From Bacteroidota bacterium (GTDB lineage Bacteria > Bacteroidota > Bacteroidia > UKL13-3), in NCBI GenBank assembly GCA_947491825.1, contig CANLLM010000009.1:1-40299 (forward strand): a stretch of 40,299 bases of DNA. Direction: 5' to 3'. Below are positions 33,668 through 40,299 of this stretch, piece by piece. Position numbers and translations under genes: made by a program. Within the stretch, counting starts at the first letter, position 1, and every line of letters starts with the position of its first letter. The notes under the pieces were generated by a model. That model was not told where the DNA came from. It worked only from the letters and a program-made list of their open reading frames with translations, and ran no database searches.

Positions 33668-34834
33668 TTGCAAACATTATTTTTAAAATCGGGGCGCGAA
33701 CGCTCATTGGTAAACAGACATCCTTGGGTATTTAGCGGTGCAGTAAAGACTTTACCTGATGCAGATAATGGCGAAATGGTAAAAGTATGCACCAACCATA
33801 ACGAACTTCTAGGCTATGGTTTTTTTTCTACAAACAGCCAAATAACCTGTAGGGTATTTGAATTTACATCAACAGAAATAAATATTGATGCTGAATTTTG
33901 GAAACAAAAAGTTTATCGTGCATTTAATTTACGCAAATTAGTATTACCTGAAAACACCAACATTTACAGGCTAATGCATGCCGAAGGTGATTTTTTACCT
34001 GGTGTAATTGTTGATGTTTATGATGATACAGCAGTGGTGCAATTATTAGTTAAAGGTACCGAGTTAATTAGCCAATTTATTTTTGATGCCATTCGTGAAG
34101 TTGGTGTAAAATACATTTACCTTAAAACCAAACAAAATACCCAACGATTAGAAGATGTTAGTTTGGAAAGTGGCTGGGTGGGTGAAACCAGAAGTATGCC
34201 CATAGCCGCTTTAGAATATGGTGTTAAGTTTATGATTGATGTAGAAAAAGGGCAAAAAACTGGCTTTTTTATTGACCAACGAGAGAATAGAAAATTATTA
34301 GGCAAATACAGTAAAGGTAAAAAAGTATTAAACACATTTAGCTACTCAGGAGGTTTTAGTTTGTATGCATTAGCCAATGGTTCAATATTAGTGCACTCTG
34401 TAGATAGCAGTAAAGACGCTATTGACATGTGCGATCAGAACGTAGCAGCCAACTTTAACAATGCACCACACGAAAGTTATGCGCAAGACGTGTTTGATTT
34501 TATGAAGGAGAACAAGGAGGATTACGATATCATCATACTCGACCCACCAGCTTTTGCTAAAAATGCCAAAGCGGTACCTAATGCAAGCCGTGGGTATAAA
34601 AACCTTAATCTTATTGCATTTAAAACCATTAAACCAGGTGGCTTGGTATTTACTTTTAGTTGCTCGCAACACATTGATAAGGACTTATTCAGGAAAATTG
34701 TATTTGGTGCTGCTGCAGATGCAGGTCGAAACGTACGCATTCTAAAACAACTTACACAACCTGAAGATCACCCGATAAACATATTCCATCCTGAAGGTGA
34801 ATATTTAAAGGGATTGCTCTTGCATGTAGAATAA
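33668..34834 (+). CDS. RlmI-type 23S rRNA (cytosine-C5) methyltransferase
   Basis: SAM-dependent methyltransferase, 388 aa, with an N-terminal PUA-like domain (LFLKSGRERSLVNRHPWVFS) and a C-terminal Rossmann domain. The latter shows GFFIDQRENR, motif I LNTFSYSGGFSLYALANG, motif IV ILDPPAFAKN and motif VI TFSCSQHI with the catalytic-type Cys. E. coli RlmI makes m5C1962; the same target is inferred here. No ATG exists near the family start. The track uses a TTG at 33644 that overlaps a near-consensus box (CATTTTTG, 33639-33646). The TTG at 33668 fits both the family N-terminus and a leader of about 15 bases. Confidence 0.9.
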   Translation: MQTLFLKSGRERSLVNRHPWVFSGAVKTLPDADNGEMVKVCTNHNELLGYGFFSTNSQITCRVFEFTSTEINIDAEFWKQKVYRAFNLRKLVLPENTNIYRLMHAEGDFLPGVIVDVYDDTAVVQLLVKGTELISQFIFDAIREVGVKYIYLKTKQNTQRLEDVSLESGWVGETRSMPIAALEYGVKFMIDVEKGQKTGFFIDQRENRKLLGKYSKGKKVLNTFSYSGGFSLYALANGSILVHSVDSSKDAIDMCDQNVAANFNNAPHESYAQDVFDFMKENKEDYDIIILDPPAFAKNAKAVPNASRGYKNLNLIAFKTIKPGGLVFTFSCSQHIDKDLFRKIVFGAAADAGRNVRILKQLTQPEDHPINIFHPEGEYLKGLLLHVE

Positions 34835-34879
34835 CCTTTAATTTCATCATGATGATTACATTTCTTTTTGATATCTAAT

Positions 34880-35323
34880 ATGAGAAAAGCAGCTGTTTTA
34901 CTTTTGTTTTTTGTTGCATTTATGCAGCAATCTGTTATTGCGCAGCAAGAAGTAAAAAGAAAGTTAACAACTACCGAAGTAAAACAACTTTCTCACTATA
35001 GCGACTCCATTCTAAATCAAATAAAAAAGATACACCGAAATGAAATTAGAGAGCAAGCACCGGGTAAATACCAACCCCAACGTATTGCTTTGGTAAGGGA
35101 TTACTTGTGGTTGTTTGAATTCCTCGAGTATCAATATTATACGGCAGATATATCCATAAAAAATGTAATTTCGATAATTGGTGAAGCTGATAAAACTCAC
35201 ATTGAAGAAGAATTTACAGTAAAGGAGTATACGGCACAAAACAATCCTCACATAAAGCTTAAAAACTTCAAATACAGCCTTGTTTTTAAAAAAAATTATC
35301 TTGTAATGGTTAAAAGATATTGA
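34880..35323 (+). CDS. small exported protein, unknown function
   Basis: A 147-aa protein with signal peptide MRKAAVLLLFFVAFMQQSVIAQ. The mature part is helical and charged at first (LTTTEVKQLSHYSDSILNQI, KIHRNEIREQ). It then has a segment VISIIGEADKTHIEEEFTVK that recalls small lipocalin-like or SmpA-like periplasmic domains, though I cannot assign it. It ends with strands YSLVFKKNYLVMVKRY. The track start is a TTG; the ATG at 34880 sits directly before the signal peptide. It follows the methyltransferase gene by about 45 bases and may share its transcript. Confidence 0.6.
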   Translation: MRKAAVLLLFFVAFMQQSVIAQQEVKRKLTTTEVKQLSHYSDSILNQIKKIHRNEIREQAPGKYQPQRIALVRDYLWLFEFLEYQYYTADISIKNVISIIGEADKTHIEEEFTVKEYTAQNNPHIKLKNFKYSLVFKKNYLVMVKRY

Positions 35324-35435
35324 CCATAAAGCCCACAACACGAATTTAGACTTTAATTTAATCCAATTTTCCCTTTAGCTAATTGCCTCATTTTCCTGAA
35401 AGCAAAAGTACTAACCATTGTAAATTATTTTTTAG

Positions 35436-35469
35436 TTTGAATAAAATTTAAATGCAATTGGTATCATTG
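35436..35469 (+). promoter_or_regulatory. promoter of the HAD phosphatase gene
   Basis: TTTG (35436-35439) and TATCATTG (35462-35469, one mismatch to TAnnTTTG) are 22 bases apart, close to the spacing reported for Bacteroidota -33/-7 promoters. The ATG at 35474 follows 4 bases after the box. Confidence 0.45.
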
Positions 35470-35473
35470 CACC

Positions 35474-36124
35474 ATGTTGATTTTTCCTGAACAAACAAGG
35501 TTGGTTATTTTTGATATGGATGGTTTATTAATAGACTCTGAGCCTTATTGGAAAATGGCCGAAAAAGAAGTATTTGGTAAACTTGGTTTAAACTTAACGG
35601 ATGACTTATTACGCAATGTGATGGGATATCGGCTATCCGAAGTGGTGCAGCATTGGTATCATTACCAACCATGGGCTGAACCAAATTTTGAACAAACAGA
35701 AAGAGAAGTTTTAGATTGTGTTAAACAATTGATAAAACAAGAATCGGATGCAATGCCAGGAATTTATGAGGTTTTAGCTTATTGTAAACAAAATAATTTT
35801 AAAATAGCCTTGGCATCATCAAGTGCCATGGAGTTGATTGAAGTGGTGGTTGATAAATTAAACATTCGTCATTTTTTTGATTTAATGTGGAGTGCACAAT
35901 GCGAAGAATACGGCAAACCACATCCAGCCATTTTTTTAAGTGTGGCCCAAAAACTAAACATATCCCCTAAACATTGTATTGTTTTTGAAGATGCCATAAA
36001 CGGAGTTTTGGCAGCCAAAGCGGCCCGTATGTATTGTATTGCTGTGCCCGAAGAAATAAGTTTTAACGACCCTCGATTTGCCATAGCAGATAAAAAAATT
36101 CCAAATTTGTTAACTGTTTTGTAA
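35474..36124 (+). CDS. HAD-superfamily sugar-phosphate phosphatase (YniC/HxpB-like)
   Basis: Haloacid-dehalogenase fold phosphatase with alpha-helical cap, 216 aa. Motif I is VIFDMDGLLIDSEPYW (nucleophile and acid/base aspartates), motif II is the SSS in LASSSAM, motif III is the Lys in GKPHPAIF, and motif IV is FEDAINGV. The DSEPYW after DMDG and the overall length resemble hexitol/2-deoxyglucose-6-phosphatases (YniC/HxpB) and beta-phosphoglucomutases; hydrolysis of a sugar phosphate is the better guess. A lipoprotein gene begins 10 bases after its stop, suggesting co-transcription without an obvious functional tie. Confidence 0.88.
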   Translation: MLIFPEQTRLVIFDMDGLLIDSEPYWKMAEKEVFGKLGLNLTDDLLRNVMGYRLSEVVQHWYHYQPWAEPNFEQTEREVLDCVKQLIKQESDAMPGIYEVLAYCKQNNFKIALASSSAMELIEVVVDKLNIRHFFDLMWSAQCEEYGKPHPAIFLSVAQKLNISPKHCIVFEDAINGVLAAKAARMYCIAVPEEISFNDPRFAIADKKIPNLLTVL

Positions 36125-36134
36125 TTTACTTGTA

Positions 36135-36812
36135 TTGAAAACAATAATATACACTGTAATTGGTGCTTTATTTCTAATAAGCTGTTCAACTAAAAAACTG
36201 AATCAGTCTATTGCCAAATACTATCCATATTATGAAGAATACGCAACCGCAGATTCAAACGATTTGGTAGTAGTAAAACCAAATGAAAAAAATATACCTA
36301 CCCAACAATCAAGTTATGTTAGGCAAGTTAAAAATGTATTTATCCCAGCCATAATCTTTTGGAAATGGAACCGACTTTACAAATGTGAGTTGGATAAAAA
36401 ACAAGAATTACAAAAGCTGTGTAGCGACATAAAAGCAGATTGTTATAAATATAAACTTAATAGCGTTTTACCTGACCAAAAGTTAGAACTTACCATTGAG
36501 GAAATACCTACATCTTTTGCTTATCAAGACAAAGGTTTCACGTTTATTTATTTGTATGGATATTTTTATAAATACGCTAAAATTACATTTCCAATGTTAA
36601 AGGAAAACCTTGTTGTTATTTATAAATTATACAGCAAAAATAATTTGGTTAAAGAGGGAACTATTGTTGTTGATGATAAACGTATTGCAATGGGTGATGA
36701 AAACACATCTGCTGCAAATGCTATAGGAAAATATGTAGTTGTATCAAGAGACTATATTTACCAAGCAAAAAAAGAGCTCATCACCCAACTACAAGAAGCA
36801 ATTAGGCAATAA
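36135..36812 (+). CDS. lipoprotein of unknown function with TTG start
   Basis: A 225-aa protein with a textbook lipoprotein signal (MKTIIYTVIGALFLISCSTK). The first codon is TTG and no in-frame ATG occurs before residue 153, so TTG initiation is well supported by the signal peptide that begins there. The mature part (KYYPYYEEYATADSNDLVVV, KLELTIEEIPTSFAYQDKGF, TFIYLYGYFYKYAKITFPM) is beta-rich and aromatic, with no family I can name. It starts 10 bases after the HAD gene and is convergent with the S9 peptidase. Confidence 0.68.
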   Translation: MKTIIYTVIGALFLISCSTKKLNQSIAKYYPYYEEYATADSNDLVVVKPNEKNIPTQQSSYVRQVKNVFIPAIIFWKWNRLYKCELDKKQELQKLCSDIKADCYKYKLNSVLPDQKLELTIEEIPTSFAYQDKGFTFIYLYGYFYKYAKITFPMLKENLVVIYKLYSKNNLVKEGTIVVDDKRIAMGDENTSAANAIGKYVVVSRDYIYQAKKELITQLQEAIRQ

Positions 36813-36830
36813 GTTCTAACTAAAGTTTTA

Positions 36831-39023
36831 TTACAAATTTTGTTTAAAGTAATCTGTTATTTTTTGCATCAGGTGTACCCTATCTTTACCCAGTACATTA
36901 TGCAAATGAGCAGGATATACAAAATAATCTAGCTGTACACCTTCATCAACGCATTTTTTAACATAGGCTAAACTGTGCTGCCACAATACCACATTATCAT
37001 CGGTACCATGTATTAACATTAGCTTACCTTTTAGGCCTTTTACATGATTTAATAAATTGCTTTCTGCATATCCTTCTGGATTTTCTTTTGGAGTATCCAT
37101 GTAACGTTCGGTATACATGATCTCATACATTCCCCAATCAATAACCGGCCCACCAGCAACACCTGCTTTAAACAAATCTGTTTTGCTCATCATGGTTGTA
37201 GTCATAAATCCACCAAAACTCCAACCATAAATTCCCAACCTATTTACATCAACATATTTCAATCCCTTTAAATACTCCACTCCTTTTAATTGGTCGGCTT
37301 TTTCTTCAACACCTAATTTCCTGTGTGTAACATTTTCAAATGCTAAACCTCTGTTTGCGCTTCCTCTGTTATCCATAGTAAATACCAAAAAGCCTTGTTG
37401 CGCCATATAGTACAACCACATATCAGCGCCACCTAACCAACTGTTGGTTATCATTTGTGCGTGCGGACCGCCATATAAGTAAACAAGTGTTGGATACTTT
37501 TTATTGGGATCAAAATCAGTAGGTAAAAACATGCGGCAATTTAAATCTGTCGTGCCATCGGAAGCTTTAATTTTAAACAATTGTATTTCGCATTTTTTAT
37601 GTTCAGCAATTGGATTAATGGCATTTAACAACACTGCTTTTTCTTGCCCTTTAGCATTTAACAAGGCAATATTTCTTGGCGTTTTTATGCTGGTATAGGA
37701 GTCTAAAAACAACTCACCATTATCATTCATCATTACCGTGTGAACGCCATCAGCAATGGTAAGCCTGACTATTTTCCCGGTTATTAAATTTACACTACAT
37801 AAATAACGATTCATACCATCTTCGCTTGCGGCAATATAAAAAGCTTCATCGCCCTTATTATTAAAGCCAACAAACTGCGTTACATCAAAGTCACCCTTCG
37901 ATAACTGTCGCTCTAAACGACCATTACTATTGTATAAATACAAATGATTAAATCCATCGCGTTCACTCATCCAAATAAATTGTTTTGGATTGTTCTTACA
38001 GAAAATTAGCGAATGTTCAGGCTCAACGTATTTAGGATTGGTTTCGGTAAACAATGTTTTCGTGAATACCCCGCTTACTGCATCGTATTCATTCAACTTC
38101 ATTTCGTTCTGTTCGCGATTAACAACGGCTATATAAACTTTTTCTTCACCAGGATGCCAAGCTACATTGGTTAAGTATTGATCAAGGGGTAAACCAGTGG
38201 CTAGTTTAACAGTACGCTTTTTCACAAAATCGTGAACCCAAACATTAACTACATGGCTGGTCTCACCTGCCATCGGGTATTTAATATTTTTTGTAATAGC
38301 CGGTTTCTTAGTTAAATCATAAACCGGATAGTCGGTTACTAAACTTTCATTCATTTGGTAGTAAGCCAACTTGTTGCCGTTAGGCGACCAAAATGTTCCT
38401 TTATTAATACCAAACTCATTGCGGTGCACTGCAATTCCGTATTCAAATCCAAAAGTACCATCTTTTGTTAGCATATCACCTTTGGTGCCATCATCACTAT
38501 TGGATATAGAAGAACCGCCTTGCAATACCGAAGCTTTTGTGCTTACAAATAGGTTATGGTTGCTAACGTAAGCCACTCTACCCGTAAGCGGTTCAATGTC
38601 TGTATTTTCGGCAGTTTCTGGCAAATAACAAAACACATCCACTTTGCCTGTTTTTAAATCTGCTACATAAAGGTTTTGTTTGATGTTGAAGCGGAAACTA
38701 TTTTCATTTAACCAAGTTACCAATGGCAGGCGTTCAATAGGTTTTAATCCCACATCGGCCTTACCTAAAAAATCATTGTATTTTGCTAAAGTTAAAACCG
38801 TATCACTTATTAATGTAATGGCGTCTTGCATTACCACACAATCTTTACCATCTTTTTTACCAATGTAGGTAAACTTATTGCTTTTCGGCACCCAAGCTAA
38901 GCCAGCCAAACGGGCAGGTCCCAGAGTTGTACGTTGCTTCATTACCGCATCTTCTAAGGTAAGCATTTTTTGCTGTGCCGAAACCATTACTGGAAAAAGT
39001 AAAGTTAAAAGTAATTTTCTCAT
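36831..39023 (-). CDS. S9 family (DPP IV-like) serine peptidase
   Basis: Exported dipeptidyl-peptidase-IV-type enzyme, 730 aa, with signal MRKLLLTLLFPVMVSAQ. The N-terminal two-thirds is the beta-propeller (e.g. GLAWVPKSNKFTYIGKKDG, FWSPNGNKLAYYQMNESLVT, IWMSERDGFNHLYLYNSNG). The alpha/beta-hydrolase domain at the C-terminus carries the nucleophile in YGWSFGGFMT, the Asp in LIHGTDDNVV and the His in PAHLHNVLGKDRVHL. All three catalytic residues are present. The YGGPHAQ segment (oxyanion region) precedes them. Likely periplasmic, trimming dipeptides from peptides; common in peptide-degrading Bacteroidota. Confidence 0.94.
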   Translation of the reverse strand: MRKLLLTLLFPVMVSAQQKMLTLEDAVMKQRTTLGPARLAGLAWVPKSNKFTYIGKKDGKDCVVMQDAITLISDTVLTLAKYNDFLGKADVGLKPIERLPLVTWLNENSFRFNIKQNLYVADLKTGKVDVFCYLPETAENTDIEPLTGRVAYVSNHNLFVSTKASVLQGGSSISNSDDGTKGDMLTKDGTFGFEYGIAVHRNEFGINKGTFWSPNGNKLAYYQMNESLVTDYPVYDLTKKPAITKNIKYPMAGETSHVVNVWVHDFVKKRTVKLATGLPLDQYLTNVAWHPGEEKVYIAVVNREQNEMKLNEYDAVSGVFTKTLFTETNPKYVEPEHSLIFCKNNPKQFIWMSERDGFNHLYLYNSNGRLERQLSKGDFDVTQFVGFNNKGDEAFYIAASEDGMNRYLCSVNLITGKIVRLTIADGVHTVMMNDNGELFLDSYTSIKTPRNIALLNAKGQEKAVLLNAINPIAEHKKCEIQLFKIKASDGTTDLNCRMFLPTDFDPNKKYPTLVYLYGGPHAQMITNSWLGGADMWLYYMAQQGFLVFTMDNRGSANRGLAFENVTHRKLGVEEKADQLKGVEYLKGLKYVDVNRLGIYGWSFGGFMTTTMMSKTDLFKAGVAGGPVIDWGMYEIMYTERYMDTPKENPEGYAESNLLNHVKGLKGKLMLIHGTDDNVVLWQHSLAYVKKCVDEGVQLDYFVYPAHLHNVLGKDRVHLMQKITDYFKQNL

Positions 39024-39062
39024 GTTACTGTAAATATTTATTGGTAATATAATAAACTAAAT

Positions 39063-39093
39063 AAAAAGCCCGACCATTTTTAGATAGTCGGGC
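39063..39093 (-). terminator. intrinsic terminator of dnaN
   Basis: GCCCGAC and GTCGGGC form a perfect 7-bp GC-rich stem, followed on the minus strand by TTTTTATTT. It sits 24 bases past the dnaN stop and separates it from the S9 peptidase gene. Confidence 0.88.
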
Positions 39094-39116
39094 AGATATA
39101 TTTATAAAATCGATAA

Positions 39117-40238
39117 TTAATAGCTGTTCAACATCATTGGCATAACCAACATCAAAATATTTTCGCCTTCATCACCATTCATTGGTGTTAATACACCTGC
39201 ACGGTTGGGTTGGCTCATTTCCAACTTCAACTCAGAGGTATCTACAGCACTAATCATTTCTGATAAGTATTTTGAGTTGAATCCAATTTCTAAATCTTCA
39301 CCTGTGTATTGGCATTTTAATTTCTCTTGCGCTTCGTTTTCAAAATCAATATCCTCAGCACTTATGGTTAACTCACTACCCGCAAGTTTTAAGCGTATTT
39401 GGTGGGTGGTTTTGTTTGATGTAATTGATACACGTTTAACACCAACAGAAAACTCCATTTTATCAATTTGCAACACATTAGGATTCTCTTTAGGAATAAC
39501 TGCGTTATAGTCAGGATATTTTTCGTCAATTAAACGACAAATCAAACTCACATCACCGAAAGTAAAAAATGCATTTGAGCGATTAAACTCAACTGTTACT
39601 TCAGTATCATCATTAGGTAACGAAGACTTTAATAGGTTAAGCGCTTTTTTAGGCAAAATAAACGACTCTTCAACACCTGGTTTAACATCCATTCTATTGT
39701 AACGTACTAAGCGATTTGCATCAGTAGCAACAAAAGTAATGTCATCATTGGTCAATTGAATATAGACACCCGTGAGGTTTAAACGAAGTTCATCATTACT
39801 TGTTGCAAATACCGTTTTGGCAATGGCGCGTTGTAAAATCTTTGCAGGTATCACAAACTTTTTACCGTCTTCCACAACAGGATTCTTTGGAAACTCATCA
39901 CCTTTTTGCGCTGTTAATTTAAAACGACCTGTATCGTATTTAATTTCAACGGCACCTTTCTCTAGGTTAACTGAAAAAGCTAATGGTTGGTCAGCTAATG
40001 TTTTTAATAAATCAATCGTTGTTTTTGATGGAATAGCAATGCTCATTTCCTCCTTGGCTTCTACCTTAATGGCCGTAGTCATGGTAGTTTCCAAATCGGT
40101 TGAGGAAATTTTAAGCTCCCCATCTTTAATATCAAACAAGAAGTTATTTAAAATAGGGATGATTGGTTTTGCAACTACAACCCCATCAATGTTTGATAGT
40201 TGCTTTAGAAGTGTTGTGCTATTTACGATGAATTTCAT
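39117..40238 (-). CDS. dnaN: DNA polymerase III sliding clamp (beta subunit)
   Basis: Ring-shaped processivity factor that tethers polymerase and repair enzymes to DNA. The 373-aa protein starts MKFIVNSTTLLKQLSNIDGV and shows the three repeated clamp domains. Typical segments are PIIPILNNFLFDIKDGELKI and TAQKGDEFPKNP in domain 1, ILQRAIAKTVFATSNDELRL and VATDANRLVRYN in domain 2, and RLIDEKYPDYNAVIPKEN and RVSITSNKTTHQIRLKLAGS toward domain 3. The usual C-terminal LVMPM is present (LMLVMPMMLNSY). dnaA and recF are not adjacent, so this is not an obvious oriC neighbourhood. A promoter with -33 and -7 elements lies just upstream. Confidence 0.97.
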   Translation of the reverse strand: MKFIVNSTTLLKQLSNIDGVVVAKPIIPILNNFLFDIKDGELKISSTDLETTMTTAIKVEAKEEMSIAIPSKTTIDLLKTLADQPLAFSVNLEKGAVEIKYDTGRFKLTAQKGDEFPKNPVVEDGKKFVIPAKILQRAIAKTVFATSNDELRLNLTGVYIQLTNDDITFVATDANRLVRYNRMDVKPGVEESFILPKKALNLLKSSLPNDDTEVTVEFNRSNAFFTFGDVSLICRLIDEKYPDYNAVIPKENPNVLQIDKMEFSVGVKRVSITSNKTTHQIRLKLAGSELTISAEDIDFENEAQEKLKCQYTGEDLEIGFNSKYLSEMISAVDTSELKLEMSQPNRAGVLTPMNGDEGENILMLVMPMMLNSY

Positions 40239-40257
40239 TGTGCGTGTCTATATGCTA

Positions 40258-40288
40258 CGAAAATATGTGGAGTTATTGTGCAATTCAA
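40258..40288 (-). promoter_or_regulatory. promoter of dnaN
   Basis: On the minus strand, TTG (40288-40286) and TATTTTCG (40265-40258, one mismatch to TAnnTTTG) are 20 bases apart, a good Bacteroidota -33/-7 arrangement. Transcription from it would give a leader of about 13 bases. Confidence 0.5.
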
Positions 40289-40299
40289 CACAAGTTATG

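Noticed and set aside
40239-40299. Replication origin next to dnaN
   Set aside because: No DnaA-box cluster is visible and dnaA is absent; Bacteroidota often have dnaN away from oriC.

Overview
This window reads as chromosomal backbone from an AT-rich member of the Bacteroidota. The phylum call rests on several signs: promoter boxes fitting the Bacteroidota -7 consensus TAnnTTTG in front of many genes, no Shine-Dalgarno-like leaders, families typical of the phylum (a DUF3078-type outer-membrane protein, a CarboxypepD_reg-like protein, a two-parvulin periplasmic foldase, a dihydroorotase with DDQVHFREPG), and an S16 protein with a long acidic tail. I cannot place it below phylum from sequence alone. 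The cell appears to make menaquinone (menA, menC).

Layout. 1-1.7 kb: menC (cut by the window edge) and menA on the minus strand, overlapping by one base and divergent from hflX. 1.7-5.1 kb: hflX and a periplasmic parvulin foldase. 5.1-7 kb: a structured intergenic stretch, a cytochrome b561-like protein, a decayed minus-strand coding relic and ssb. 7-10.1 kb: an outer-membrane barrel protein, a SIMPL-domain protein and a porin-like protein. 10.1-13.4 kb: dihydroorotase, a pair of tiny membrane proteins (60 and 31 aa, the second absent from the ORF track), an unknown multi-pass membrane protein and a relic with an internal stop. 13.4-19.1 kb: a redoxin, a LOG-family protein, a DEAD-box helicase and a UvrD/PcrA helicase, separated by two repeat-rich intergenic regions. 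19.2-25.8 kb: DUF3078 protein, cysteine desulfurase, an OmpA-like lipoprotein, map and valS. 26-30.2 kb: the translation/secretion cluster ffh-rpsP-rimM-trmD-rplS (minus strand). 30.3-32.8 kb: a DCC-family oxidoreductase overlapping a broken Ser/Thr kinase gene, a conserved unknown protein and a YkuK-like protein. 32.9-40.3 kb: a CarboxypepD_reg-like protein, an RlmI-type rRNA methyltransferase, a small secreted protein, a HAD phosphatase, a lipoprotein, an S9 peptidase and dnaN.

The protein set is mostly housekeeping: quinone synthesis, pyrimidine synthesis, Fe-S/sulfur supply, ribosome and tRNA maturation, DNA replication and repair, and envelope proteins. I see no phage, insertion sequence, CRISPR array, tRNA or rRNA, and no obvious new multi-gene defence or biosynthetic system. 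The less ordinary material is at small scale: the kinase pseudogene with recognisable HLD, DFG and SPE motifs in shifted frames; two intergenic repeat regions whose palindromes differ by a compensatory base-pair change; the heptad-repeat tail on S16; a terminator hairpin for pyrC inside the convergent porin gene; very short predicted leaders; and the coupled pair of tiny membrane proteins. Several ORF-track starts are TTG codons lying in or upstream of predicted promoter boxes; I have moved those starts.
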